From NCBI GenBank assembly GCA_020628615.1, contig JAHDEV010000010.1, positions 1 through 37,448 on the forward strand: 37,448 bases of DNA, written 5' to 3'. The position numbers were made by a program, and so were the translations under genes. Shown piece by piece: positions 17,102 to 25,632 of this stretch. Below the pieces are notes generated by a model. The model had not been told where the DNA came from and did no database searches. It saw nothing but the letters and a program-made list of their open reading frames with translations. The stretch comes from Dokdonia sp. (GTDB lineage: Bacteria; Bacteroidota; Bacteroidia; Flavobacteriales; Flavobacteriaceae). Position 1 is the stretch's first letter; each line of letters starts with the position of its first letter.

Positions 17102-17503
17102 CTAAAACTCTAGGCGTTTGCGACTTGCCTTTTTTTCTGATTGTTCCTTTTTGGCCTTAAGGCGCTTTAACTTGGCTAGTTTAGAAGGCCGCTTTTTCTT
17201 TCTCACTTTAGGTACTTGTATGGCAACCTCTAGCAAAGAGAAAAAGCGCTTTATGACATCCTCTTTATTTTTATGCTGGCTACGTGATGCTTGTGAAGCA
17301 AGCTGCAGCACCCCTTCCTTAGTGAGTCTGTGAGCAAGCTTATCAGTAAGGCGCACTATTTCCTCTTCTGTAAAGGCAAGGGTTTCTGGTAACGACCAGC
17401 TTAACTCTACTCTAGAACTTGTTTTATTTGCGTGCTGCCCTCCTGGACCACTACTTTTTGAGGCCTTAAATGATAGTTCTTGTAAGAGCTGTTCTCTATG
17501 CAC
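17102..17503 (-). CDS. arfB: Peptidyl-tRNA hydrolase ArfB (ribosome rescue)
   Basis: Rescues ribosomes stalled without a stop codon by hydrolysing peptidyl-tRNA in the A-site context. Seen: the GGQ motif at residues 21-23 in '[18 protein letters not shown]', the class-I release-factor-like catalytic domain, and a very basic C-terminal tail ('[20 protein letters not shown]') that in ArfB/YaeJ inserts into the mRNA channel. The 133-residue length is normal. The start is GTG at 17503, overlapping the last 8 bases of the DUF2256 gene (GTGCATAG), so translation is likely coupled. Third gene of the tdh-DUF2256-arfB unit. Confidence 0.92.
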   Translation of the reverse strand: MHREQLLQELSFKASKSSGPGGQHANKTSSRVELSWSLPETLAFTEEEIVRLTDKLAHRLTKEGVLQLASQASRSQHKNKEDVIKRFFSLLEVAIQVPKVRKKKRPSKLAKLKRLKAKKEQSEKKASRKRLEF

Positions 17504-17633
17504 TGTTTTTATTTCTTCGGCAGCGCTCGCTGCAATAAATGACCTCTGCCCAGTTTTTCTCCCATTTTTTACGCCAGGTAAATGGACGTTTACAAACGGG
17601 ACAATCTTTTGTGGGGAGGTCTCTCTTTTTCAC
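17496..17633 (-). CDS. DUF2256 zinc-binding mini-protein
   Basis: A 45-codon gene with a GTG start, short enough to be missed by length cut-offs. It begins [20 protein letters not shown] and contains '[19 protein letters not shown]', the classical DUF2256 pattern. Four cysteines (C11, C14, C34, C38) form a likely treble-clef or zinc-ribbon site. Function unknown. The start is 10 bases after the threonine dehydrogenase stop; the end overlaps arfB by 8 bases. The conserved 'DLPTK' directly after the start supports the GTG. Confidence 0.88.
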   Translation of the reverse strand: MKKRDLPTKDCPVCKRPFTWRKKWEKNWAEVIYCSERCRRNKNSA

Positions 17634-17643
17634 GTAAGTGTGC

Positions 17644-18594
17644 TTATTTATATCGTTCTTCTAGATTATCGAGCATTATTTTTGTGATGGCATCTAGGTC
17701 AAATTTATGCTCCCAGCCCCAATCCTTGCGCGCAACACTGTCATCTATAGACTCCGGCCACGAGTCTGCAATGGCCTGTCTAAAGTCTGGCTCATAGCTT
17801 ATCTCAAAGTTAGGTATTACCTTTTGTATACTTGCTGCAACATCTTCTGGAGCATAACTTACTCCGGCTAGGTTGTATGATGAGCGTACTTTTATATTCT
17901 TTTTAGGCGCATCCATAATGCCTATAGTTGCTCTTATGGCATCATCCATATACATCATAGGTAATATTGTTCCTTTATTGAGGAAGCTACGGTACTGGCC
18001 GTGTTTAAGAGCTCTATGATAGATGTCTACTGCATAGTCTGTCGTACCTCCTCCTGGCTCTGTAGTATAACTTATAAGCCCTGGGTAACGTATGCTACGT
18101 ACATCTACGTCATATTTATTATGATAATACTCACACCAGCGCTCTCCTGTTTGTTTTGAAATCCCGTACACGGTAGATGGCTCCATAACGGTAAGTTGTG
18201 GCGTATCTTGTGCAGGTGTAGTTTCTCCAAAAACAGCTATACTAGACGGCCAGAACACTTTTTTTATTTTTTTGTCTTTTGCTAGGTTAAGCACGTTAAA
18301 GAGAGAAGTCATATTGAGGTGCCACGCCTTTGCAGGAAAACGCTCTGCAATAGCACTAAGCATTGCTGCCATAAGGTACACGGTATCTACTTTATATCTA
18401 AAAATAACATCTTCTACAGCTGCAAGGTCTGTGGCATCAAGTAGTTCAAAGTGGCCCTCGCCCATTATATCTTCATTACCCTCGCGTATATCGCTGGCAA
18501 CTACTTTATCTGCACCAAATCTGTTTCTTAATGTAAGTGTAAGCTCAGTCCCTATCTGGCCACAGGCTCCTATTATGAGTATTCTTGATTTCAT
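17644..18594 (-). CDS. L-threonine 3-dehydrogenase, SDR (epimerase-like) type
   Basis: NAD-dependent oxidation of threonine to 2-amino-3-ketobutyrate, the first step of threonine breakdown to glycine and acetyl-CoA; cytoplasmic. 316 residues. Seen: NAD motif 'IIGACGQIG' (residues 7-15), 'SSIAVFG' with the catalytic serine region at 117-118, and Y143/K147 in 'TVYGISK'. '[20 protein letters not shown]' is typical of the bacteroidetal SDR-type TDH rather than a sugar epimerase, though an epimerase remains possible. The start is set at 18594 (MKSRILIIG). A longer in-frame start at 18636 would add 14 residues encoded by palindromic repeat copy 7 and is rejected. First gene of a unit with DUF2256 and arfB. 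Confidence 0.85.
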   Translation of the reverse strand: MKSRILIIGACGQIGTELTLTLRNRFGADKVVASDIREGNEDIMGEGHFELLDATDLAAVEDVIFRYKVDTVYLMAAMLSAIAERFPAKAWHLNMTSLFNVLNLAKDKKIKKVFWPSSIAVFGETTPAQDTPQLTVMEPSTVYGISKQTGERWCEYYHNKYDVDVRSIRYPGLISYTTEPGGGTTDYAVDIYHRALKHGQYRSFLNKGTILPMMYMDDAIRATIGIMDAPKKNIKVRSSYNLAGVSYAPEDVAASIQKVIPNFEISYEPDFRQAIADSWPESIDDSVARKDWGWEHKFDLDAITKIMLDNLEERYK

Positions 18595-18612
18595 ATGTGT
18601 GTGTTTTGAAGT

Positions 18613-18630
18613 ACGCTTTCGCGAAAGCGT
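18613..18630. repeat. Palindromic repeat copy 7
   Basis: Perfect 18-bp ACGCTTTCGCGAAAGCGT in the divergent region between threonine dehydrogenase and the 18706 lipoprotein. A minus-strand TAAGTTTG box (18641-18634) lies just beyond it, which would put the repeat in the dehydrogenase leader mRNA. Confidence 0.93.
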
Positions 18631-18651
18631 AAACAAACTTAGTCATAATTA

Positions 18652-18683
18652 TTGCTCGCATATATGCATTTGCCCTACTTTTG
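18652..18683 (+). promoter_or_regulatory. Promoter of the 18706 lipoprotein gene
   Basis: TTG at 18652-18654, 21-nt spacer, TACTTTTG at 18676-18683 (perfect TAnnTTTG), 22 bases before the ATG. One of the clearest Bacteroidota promoters in the window. Confidence 0.72.
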
Positions 18684-18705
18684 TTATGTACTTAGTATTT
18701 AAATT

Positions 18706-19305
18706 ATGAGATTTTTATCTGTTGTATTATTATTTCTTTTTGTTCTTGCTATAAGTGCTTGTGACGAAAAACAAACTCCTCAAGAGGCCACCACCACAGA
18801 TAAAATAGATGCAAGAGATACTTTGTCTATTGCAAAACCTGCAAATCTAAAACCGAAAATAGGGCTCACACCACAAGCAAGAGAAGGGGTGGCAAACTGG
18901 CCTTTATACCGAGATTTATCTCTAGCCATAGAAGATTTACAGACACCTACTCTTGAAGTTTTGAAAAAGAAAATTCAAACCTTTGATAACCTTTATGAAG
19001 CAAAAGAAGAGGCAGAAGAGGCTGAGGTACAAGTAGCACCTCAAGAAATAGCATCTAATGCCATACAGGCAAGGCTTATTGCTATTGAGACCAAGGTGAA
19101 AGTTCTTAAAAATGAAGCTTCCTTAAATGAACCTAATGCTGTAACACTCTCACAACAAATAGGAGACCTCATTAATGCATATCAAGACCTCAACCTACAA
19201 CTCAATGAGGCTTTTAATACAAGCTTTGAAGATCTACTAGAAGAAATAAAGCTTGAAAAGGAACAGCCAGATGAAGAGCTAGAAGAAGAAAACGAGCCTC
19301 AATAA
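18706..19305 (+). CDS. Hypothetical lipoprotein with acidic coiled-coil
   Basis: Function unknown. 199 residues. Signal peptide with lipobox 'LAISACDEK' (C19), a Pro/Thr-rich linker, then 'REGVANWPLYRDLSLAIEDL' followed by long helical stretches (about 75-185) rich in Glu, Lys and Ala that suggest a coiled coil, and a strongly acidic tail (many E/D in the last 20 residues). No known domain recognised. The exported SnoaL-like gene starts 11 bases after its stop, so the two are probably co-transcribed from the promoter at 18652-18683. Confidence 0.7.
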   Translation: MRFLSVVLLFLFVLAISACDEKQTPQEATTTDKIDARDTLSIAKPANLKPKIGLTPQAREGVANWPLYRDLSLAIEDLQTPTLEVLKKKIQTFDNLYEAKEEAEEAEVQVAPQEIASNAIQARLIAIETKVKVLKNEASLNEPNAVTLSQQIGDLINAYQDLNLQLNEAFNTSFEDLLEEIKLEKEQPDEELEEENEPQ

Positions 19306-19316
19306 TACCAGTATCT

Positions 19317-19826
19317 ATGAAACTACAAATAATTCTTATTGCTTTTTTAAGTATGACTACTGTCTTACTTGGACAAGAAAAAAACACAACAAAAAAAACC
19401 ATAGAAGATACTCTTGATGCCTGGCATCAAGCTGCTGCTAATGCAGATTTTGAGGCCTACTTTGGTTTAATGACAGATACTGCCATTTTTATAGGTACAG
19501 ATGCAACAGAGATCTGGGATGTAGAAGCCTTTAAAAATTATTCAAAACCTCATTTTGACAAAGGTCGTGCTTGGTCATTTAAAGCCATAGATAGAAATGT
19601 GTACGTAGAGGGATTAAACCCAAGTATTGCTTGGTTTGATGAACATTTAGAAACACAAATGGGGATTTGTAGAGGCTCTGGGGTTCTAAAAAAAGTAAAC
19701 GGCAACTGGCAGGTTCACCACTATGTACTATCTATTGCAGTACCTAACGAAAATGTGTCTGAACTTACTAAAATGAAAAGTGAATGGGACAGTCTTTACA
19801 TAAAGAAGATGCGCAAAAAAGACTAA
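19317..19826 (+). CDS. Exported SnoaL-like (NTF2-fold) protein
   Basis: 169 residues. Signal peptide 1-19 ('FLSMTTVLLGQEKN'), then an NTF2-like domain: 'DTLDAWHQAAANADFEAYFG' (helices), 'LMTDTAIFIGTDATEIW', and 'GICRGSGVLKKVNGNWQVHH' followed by a final strand. This is the SnoaL_3-like arrangement often found in periplasmic Bacteroidota proteins. Ligand or reaction unknown. Second gene behind the lipoprotein. A weak A/T hairpin TTAAAAC(6)GTTTTAA at 19846-19865 with following T residues may end the unit. Confidence 0.8.
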   Translation: MKLQIILIAFLSMTTVLLGQEKNTTKKTIEDTLDAWHQAAANADFEAYFGLMTDTAIFIGTDATEIWDVEAFKNYSKPHFDKGRAWSFKAIDRNVYVEGLNPSIAWFDEHLETQMGICRGSGVLKKVNGNWQVHHYVLSIAVPNENVSELTKMKSEWDSLYIKKMRKKD

Positions 19827-19915
19827 TCAAACCACCCGTTTATTGTTAAAACCGCAGTGTTTTAATCCTTTTGCTGATATTTTTTAAGTTTTTTGGCTGT
19901 TTTATAAGTGAATAA

Positions 19916-19947
19916 TTGTGTAGAATACAATTCCTGTATTATATTTA
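19916..19947 (+). promoter_or_regulatory. Promoter of the BNR-propeller gene
   Basis: TTG at 19916-19918, 21-nt spacer, TATATTTA at 19940-19947, 18 bases before the ATG at 19966. Confidence 0.65.
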
Positions 19948-19965
19948 TCGCCTAATAAAACTACA

Positions 19966-22900
19966 ATGAAAAAACTACTACTACTAGGCTTCTGCCTAGT
20001 CACGGGAGTATCTGTCGCTCAGATAGGTACATCTGCCCCTTGGATGGAAAATTTTAACAATCCTAACCGAATTACAGAACCCACTTTTCAAGAAATCGTA
20101 AATGCTTTTGAGCTATACTGGCAAGACAAAGATGAGACCGTAAAAGGAAGCGGTTACAAACCATTTAAAAGATGGGAATCCTTTCACCAAAATTATCTTA
20201 ATGATGATGGTACCGTAATGTCTCAAAAGCAACTTTGGGATGTATGGCAAGAACTAAATAGCTCTTCACGTGCGGCACAAGCAGATGATAGCGACTGGGT
20301 AAATATAGGGCCACTTACACATACTAACACGGGCTCTTGGTCTGCAGGTCAAGGTCGTGTAAATGCGATGGCTGTAGACCCAACAAACCCTGCTGTTATT
20401 TATATAGGTGCTCCAGCTGGAGGTATCTGGAAGTCTACAGACACAGGTGCCACGTGGACACCTCTTACAGATCAATTACCACAAATAGGAGTATCTGGAA
20501 TTGCTATTGATCCTACCGATAGTGATATCATATACATTGCAACTGGTGATGATGATGCTGGTGACTCTACAAGTGTAGGTGTTATGAAATCTACAGATGG
20601 AGGTGTTACTTGGAACACCACAGGTCTTAATGAAAGTAATTCTCCTTTAACAATGAATGAGATTTACTTTGATCCTGCAGATAATAAGACACTATGGCTC
20701 GCAACTAGTGAGGGTGTATATAAAACGGTAGACAGCGGCCTCAATTGGGAAAATAAAATCACAGGTAACTTTGATGATTTAAAAGTAAAACCAGGAAGCT
20801 CTGACGTGCTATATGCAGCTACTTCAAATAGAGTTTATAGATCTCTAGATGCTGGAGAAACTTGGACAAACGTATCTGCAGGAGTCATTACTGGTGCTGC
20901 CAGACTCGTACTAGATGTCACCCCTGCAAATCCAGAAGTTCTCTATGTATTTAGATCTGATTCAAGTTTTGGTTCTGGATCAATATTTAAATCTACAGAC
21001 AGTGCAGACACATTTGTAGAGACTTTTACTGGAGGTCAAGATATTTTCCAGAGTACGCAGGCCTGGTTTGATATGGCTTTTGCAGTTTCAGACACAAATG
21101 AAGATGAAATTTATACGGGTATTCTTAACGTGTGGAAATCTACTAATGGTGGCGCAAACTTCACACAACTTAACGACTGGAGTTCCCCAAACCAAGCAGC
21201 ATATACCCACGCAGATATTCATAATTTACGCTTTATAAATGGGACTCTTTATTGCGGTAGTGATGGTGGTATTTATACATCTACAGATGGTGGCGCTAGT
21301 TTTACAAGCATTACAGATGGTCTAGCAATAGGGCAATTTTATAGAATAGACGTAGCTGCAACAGATGCCTCTCTTATTTCTGGAGGATTACAAGATAACG
21401 GAGGTTATGCCCGCCTTAATGAGCAATGGCAAAACTACTACGGAGCAGATGGAATGGAAAATGTCTTTGATCCAAATGATCCAAGTAGAGTCTACGGATT
21501 TATACAAAGTGGTGGTGGTCCATATTTTTCAAACAATGGAGGAGCATCACTAGCAGGAGCTTTCAACTCGCCAGAAACTGGTAACTGGATAACACCTCTT
21601 GCCTTTGCAAAAGACAGTAAACTATATGCAGGATATACTAGTGTATACGAGCTAGATTTTTGTTCAAATAGTTGGGTACAACGTTCGTCATCATTTGGGA
21701 CTCGTATTGACCATCTTGAAACAGATCCAAATAATGCAGAGGTAATGTATGTCGCAGTTGATAATCAACTATACAAAAGTTCTGACAGTGGCGAGAATTT
21801 TGATTTCGTGACTAATTTTTCAAATAATATATCTTCACTTGAAGTGAAATATGGAGACAGCTCGACTATCTATATAGTAACTGCTGGAACTTCAGGTAGA
21901 GTATATCAAGGCACAATTACAGGAGTAGATATTGTTGCAACTGAAATTACGGGGTCATTACCAGAAGTGCCAAAACTTGTAATTAAACACCAAAATTTGC
22001 ACTCTCAAAATCCACTTTACTTAGGTACAGCACTAGGAGTATGGAGGTATGATGATATCACAAACGATTGGGAAACCTTTGATAATGGATTACCTAACAC
22101 TGCTGTGCGTGACTTAGATATTAATGAATCAAACGGAATTCTAACTGCAGCAACCTACGGCCGTGGCATCTGGCAAACTAACATAGATACAGAGCCTATA
22201 GCGCTAGACATAGCAACGACTTCTCTTATACCTTTAGGTAATCAAGCACTCTCTTGTGAAGAAATCCCTACAGAGCTTACTCTTATAAATAGCGGTACAG
22301 ATGTGATTACAGCTGCAACTATAAACTATATGGCTGGCGGTATATCAAACACAATAGAGTGGTCTGGGTCGCTCGCATCTCAAGAGTCTACCACTGTAGA
22401 ATTACCTGTGCTGGGGCTTCCTACTGGTACTTATGAACTAGTTGCAGAGGTTATACTAGATGGTGATCAGTTAATTGATAATAATGACTCAAGAACAATT
22501 CTAGCTGTAAATGCAGTAGGTGAAGGCGATCTTATAAATGATTTTGAATCAGAAGAAGACACCCTTCTGATACTAACTGAAAACAGCAACGGAGGTAATT
22601 GTGATACATCAAGTGCTACTTGGCAAAGAGGAATCCCTACAGGCCCAGCTCTAAACCAAGCGGCATCTGGTGAGAATGTATATGCTACTAATCTAAGCGG
22701 TGATCACGGTGATAATATCAAAGAGTTTTTAACTACTAAATGTTATGATATTTCTGCACTAGACGTTCCTCAAATCTCTTTCAAGATGGCTTTTGAGCTA
22801 GAAACTGATTGGGATATAATGTATATGGAGTATACTACAGATAATGGCGTTACCTGGAATATATTAGGAACAGCAAATGATCCTAACTGGTATAACAGTG

Positions 22901-23367
22901 ACACATTACCTGGTAACAATTGTTTTAACTGTCCAGGAGCACAGTGGACAGGTGATAATGACACCTCTCTTAACGAGTATAGCTATGACCTTACAGCCTT
23001 TGCCGCAGAGACCAGTATGATCTTTAGATTTGTTTTCCACTCAGATCAGAACACTGTGAGAGAAGGAGTACTCTTAGATGATTTACATATAGGTCTTGAC
23101 CCACTTGCTATAGATGAGGTAACGGTTTCAGGGCTTAGTATACACCCAAACCCATCAAACGGTATTTTTAATATTAATTGGTCTCAAGGAACTCCGCTTA
23201 TTATAGAAGTTTATGACATCTTAGGTAAGGTGGTTGTAAAACCTATTACAACCACTGCAGGTGAGACTACCTATCCATTAGATATGAGCTCATATGCCAC
23301 CGGTTTATATTTACTAAAACTCAATACAGGCACAAAGCAAATAACCAAAAAACTGATACGCAACTAA
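19966..23367 (+). CDS. Large secreted BNR/VPS10-type propeller protein with T9SS sorting domain
   Basis: 1133-residue exported protein. Signal peptide 1-18 (ending SVAQ). Residues of about 100-740 hold many sialidase/BNR-type blades ('SAGQGRVNAMAVDPTNPAVI', 'GGIWKSTDTGATWTPLTDQL', 'GIYTSTDGGASFTSITDG'), like the VPS10/glycosyl-hydrolase-type propellers of Bacteroidota exoproteins. A CARDB-like segment follows at about 745-845, then a jelly-roll region at about 850-1045 ('SGENVYATNLSGDHGDNIKE', 'SMIFRFVFHSDQNTVREGVL'). The C-terminal sorting domain at about 1055-1133 has 'LSIHPNPSNGIFNINWSQG' and ends 'TKKLIRN'. No catalytic residues assigned; probably a surface binding or degradative accessory protein. 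Confidence 0.85.
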   Translation: MKKLLLLGFCLVTGVSVAQIGTSAPWMENFNNPNRITEPTFQEIVNAFELYWQDKDETVKGSGYKPFKRWESFHQNYLNDDGTVMSQKQLWDVWQELNSSSRAAQADDSDWVNIGPLTHTNTGSWSAGQGRVNAMAVDPTNPAVIYIGAPAGGIWKSTDTGATWTPLTDQLPQIGVSGIAIDPTDSDIIYIATGDDDAGDSTSVGVMKSTDGGVTWNTTGLNESNSPLTMNEIYFDPADNKTLWLATSEGVYKTVDSGLNWENKITGNFDDLKVKPGSSDVLYAATSNRVYRSLDAGETWTNVSAGVITGAARLVLDVTPANPEVLYVFRSDSSFGSGSIFKSTDSADTFVETFTGGQDIFQSTQAWFDMAFAVSDTNEDEIYTGILNVWKSTNGGANFTQLNDWSSPNQAAYTHADIHNLRFINGTLYCGSDGGIYTSTDGGASFTSITDGLAIGQFYRIDVAATDASLISGGLQDNGGYARLNEQWQNYYGADGMENVFDPNDPSRVYGFIQSGGGPYFSNNGGASLAGAFNSPETGNWITPLAFAKDSKLYAGYTSVYELDFCSNSWVQRSSSFGTRIDHLETDPNNAEVMYVAVDNQLYKSSDSGENFDFVTNFSNNISSLEVKYGDSSTIYIVTAGTSGRVYQGTITGVDIVATEITGSLPEVPKLVIKHQNLHSQNPLYLGTALGVWRYDDITNDWETFDNGLPNTAVRDLDINESNGILTAATYGRGIWQTNIDTEPIALDIATTSLIPLGNQALSCEEIPTELTLINSGTDVITAATINYMAGGISNTIEWSGSLASQESTTVELPVLGLPTGTYELVAEVILDGDQLIDNNDSRTILAVNAVGEGDLINDFESEEDTLLILTENSNGGNCDTSSATWQRGIPTGPALNQAASGENVYATNLSGDHGDNIKEFLTTKCYDISALDVPQISFKMAFELETDWDIMYMEYTTDNGVTWNILGTANDPNWYNSDTLPGNNCFNCPGAQWTGDNDTSLNEYSYDLTAFAAETSMIFRFVFHSDQNTVREGVLLDDLHIGLDPLAIDEVTVSGLSIHPNPSNGIFNINWSQGTPLIIEVYDILGKVVVKPITTTAGETTYPLDMSSYATGLYLLKLNTGTKQITKKLIRN

Positions 23368-23373
23368 CTAATC

Positions 23374-23402
23374 AAGCCCTCTTTAAAAGAGGGCTTTTTG
23401 TT
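23374..23402 (+). terminator. Intrinsic terminator of the BNR-propeller gene
   Basis: Stem AAGCCCTCTT/AAGAGGGCTT with a 3-base loop and a T-rich tail, 7 bases after the stop. Confidence 0.92.
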
Positions 23403-23406
23403 TTAT

Positions 23407-23414
23407 TAACTTTG
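23407..23414 (+). promoter_or_regulatory. Candidate -7 box of the M13 peptidase gene
   Basis: TAACTTTG, a perfect TAnnTTTG, 58 bases before the ATG and directly behind the upstream terminator. No clear -33 TTG at the right distance. Confidence 0.45.
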
Positions 23415-23472
23415 TAACAATCCAAAATTAATAACGTCTTATTCAAATATAATTTCAAACACTCATAACACT

Positions 23473-25533
23473 ATGAAACTTTATAAATCGGCTGCAATTG
23501 TAGCCTCTTGCGCACTTGCTATGGCAAGTTGTAAAACAGACGGCTCAAAAGATGAAGCCAAAACAGAAGAAATCCCGGGTATCGTACTTGAAAATATGGA
23601 TACCTCTGTAACTCCTAATCAAGACTTTTACAACTATGTAAACGGGTCTTGGATGAAAAACACAGAGATACCTGATGATCGTACAAGCTGGGGAGGCTTT
23701 TCTGTACTACGTAAATCTACAGATGCAGATGTTCTCGCTATACTTGACGAAGCAGAAAAAAGCGGAAAATATTCAGAAGGAACAGATCAAGCAAAAGCTC
23801 TCGCAATCTTTAATACAAAGTTAGACACGCTTGCGCGAAATGAAGCCGGATTAAAACCTTTACAACCAGCACTAGATGATATCGCTGCTGTCTCAAACCT
23901 CGCAGAGTTACAAACCGTACTTGCTACAAACCCTGCGGTATCTTCTCCATTTTTAAGTATAGGTGCTGGAGCAGATCTTAATGATAGCTCAATGAATACT
24001 GTTTATCTAGGCGCAAATGGTTTGGGACTTCCAGACCGTGACTATTACATCTTAGAAGACAGTAAGTCTAAAGAAATACGTGTAGAGTACAAAAAGCACA
24101 TTGCAAGAATGTTACAAAAGCTAGGTGACTCTGAAGCAGATGCCACAGCAGCCGCAGAAAAAATTCTTGAAATGGAAACGGCGCTTGCTATACCACGACT
24201 AGACAAGGTAGAAAGTCGCGATGCTCGTAACTTTAACAATCCACGATCTGTAGAAGAGGCAGATGCAATGCTTACATCTGTAGATCTTAAAAAGATGATA
24301 AAAGACCTAGGTATCAAAAAAGAATTTGACACCCTCACGGTAACACAGCTTAAGTATACTGCAGCCTTAGACAAGTTTTTAAATAACACATCTATTGAAG
24401 ATATAAAAACACTCGTGCGCTGGGATACTTTTAATAGTGCATCTGGTAGACTAAGCACAGATATTGAAACAGCAAACTGGGAATTTTATAGTAAATACCT
24501 AAGCGGTGCAAAAAAGCAGCGTCCAGCAGATGAGCGTGCGCTTGCCACTGTAAACGGTACCGTAGGAGAAGCTCTAGGGCAGCTATATGTAGATGCAAAG
24601 TTTCCGCCAGAGGCAAAAGCAAAGGCAGAAACAATGATTGCAAACGTGATTGATGCTTACAAAAATCGTATCCAGAATTTAGACTGGATGGGAGAAGAGA
24701 CTAAAGAAAAAGCAATCGAAAAGCTTGATAAATTCACAGTTAAAATTGCATATCCAGACAAGTGGGAAGATTACTCTACAATGGAGGTATCTGCAGATAA
24801 GACGTATTTTGAAAATATGACAGCCGTAGGTAAATGGGGGCAACTTAAAAATTATGAAGATATAGGTGAACCTGTAGATAAATCTAAGTGGGGAATGTCA
24901 CCACAAACGGTTAATGCATACTTTAACCCGCTTAACAACGAGATTGTTTTTCCAGCGGCAATATTACAGCCACCATTTTACAACTACACGGCAGATGAGG
25001 CTGTAAATTATGGAGGTATAGGTGCCGTAATAGGTCACGAGATTTCACACGCTTTTGATGATAGTGGAGCACGTTTTGATGCAGAGGGTAATCTTAAAAA
25101 CTGGTGGACAGAGTCAGACCTTGAGGCATTCACAAAACGCGGTAATGCACTTGCAGAGCAATATAGTAATGTAGAAGTACTAGACAGTGTTTTTGTAAAC
25201 GGTAAATTTACACTAGGTGAAAATATAGGTGATCTAGGAGGCGTACTGGGGGCTTATGACGGACTTCAGAAATACTATGCAGAAAATGGACGTCCAGAAA
25301 ACATAGACGGCTTTACGCCAGAACAACGTTTCTTTATGTCTTGGGCAACCGTATGGAGAACTAAGAGTCGTGATGAGGCTTTAAGAACACAAATCAAGAC
25401 AGACCCACACTCTCCAGGGATGGTGCGTGCTGTACAACCTTTACTTAATGTAGATGCTTTTTATGAAGCATTTGATATAAAAGAAGGAGATGCAAATTAC
25501 CTAGCTCCTGAAGATAGAGTGCGTATTTGGTAA
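23473..25533 (+). CDS. M13-family zinc metallopeptidase (neprilysin/PepO-like lipoprotein)
   Basis: 686-residue endopeptidase acting on oligopeptides, lipid-anchored by C19 ('CALAMASCKTDG'). N-terminal M13 domain from 'PNQDFYNYVNGSWMKNTEIP' (about residue 48); the C-terminal catalytic domain holds 'GAVIGHEISHAFDD' with zinc ligands H522 and H526 and catalytic E523, and the third ligand E583 in 'ENIGDLGG'. 'NAYFNPLNNEIVFPAAILQP' is the family's substrate-binding stretch, and the protein ends 'RVRIW', the usual M13 terminus. Complete and full length. Together with the nearby M28 peptidase and isoaspartyl peptidase it points to periplasmic or surface peptide use. Confidence 0.95.
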   Translation: MKLYKSAAIVASCALAMASCKTDGSKDEAKTEEIPGIVLENMDTSVTPNQDFYNYVNGSWMKNTEIPDDRTSWGGFSVLRKSTDADVLAILDEAEKSGKYSEGTDQAKALAIFNTKLDTLARNEAGLKPLQPALDDIAAVSNLAELQTVLATNPAVSSPFLSIGAGADLNDSSMNTVYLGANGLGLPDRDYYILEDSKSKEIRVEYKKHIARMLQKLGDSEADATAAAEKILEMETALAIPRLDKVESRDARNFNNPRSVEEADAMLTSVDLKKMIKDLGIKKEFDTLTVTQLKYTAALDKFLNNTSIEDIKTLVRWDTFNSASGRLSTDIETANWEFYSKYLSGAKKQRPADERALATVNGTVGEALGQLYVDAKFPPEAKAKAETMIANVIDAYKNRIQNLDWMGEETKEKAIEKLDKFTVKIAYPDKWEDYSTMEVSADKTYFENMTAVGKWGQLKNYEDIGEPVDKSKWGMSPQTVNAYFNPLNNEIVFPAAILQPPFYNYTADEAVNYGGIGAVIGHEISHAFDDSGARFDAEGNLKNWWTESDLEAFTKRGNALAEQYSNVEVLDSVFVNGKFTLGENIGDLGGVLGAYDGLQKYYAENGRPENIDGFTPEQRFFMSWATVWRTKSRDEALRTQIKTDPHSPGMVRAVQPLLNVDAFYEAFDIKEGDANYLAPEDRVRIW

Positions 25534-25553
25534 TACAAACGCTTTTTAAACTT

Positions 25554-25586
25554 AAAAAACCGTCTCAAATAGGGACGGTTTTTTTT
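25554..25586 (+). terminator. Intrinsic terminator, bidirectional, abutting palindromic repeat
   Basis: Stem AAAAAACCGTC/GACGGTTTTTT with a 9-base loop and T-runs on both strands, between the convergent M13 and SDR genes. Its plus-strand T-run leads directly into palindromic repeat copy 8. Confidence 0.9.
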
Positions 25587-25604
25587 ATGCTTTCGCGAAA
25601 GCGT
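25587..25604. repeat. Palindromic repeat copy 8
   Basis: ATGCTTTCGCGAAAGCGT, one change from the 18-bp consensus, starting on the base after the T-run of the M13 terminator. Confidence 0.92.
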
Positions 25605-25632
25605 ACTTAAACTACTTAATGGTTATAGCAAT

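Noticed and set aside
17582-17797. Plus-strand open frame over the DUF2256/threonine dehydrogenase junction
   Set aside because: Composition fits an antisense shadow; the minus-strand DUF2256 gene explains the region with conserved cysteines.
18595-18636. N-terminal extension of threonine dehydrogenase from an upstream ATG
   Set aside because: The extra residues (TLSRKR) are just the translated palindromic repeat in the leader. The Rossmann motif begins at the MKSRILIIG start, as usual.
23826-23843. Partial match to the palindrome (ACGCTTGCGCGAAA) in the M13 peptidase gene
   Set aside because: Only the left arm and centre are similar and the right arm is absent. The residues (DTLARNE) suit an ordinary helix, so chance is likely; not counted among the 12.
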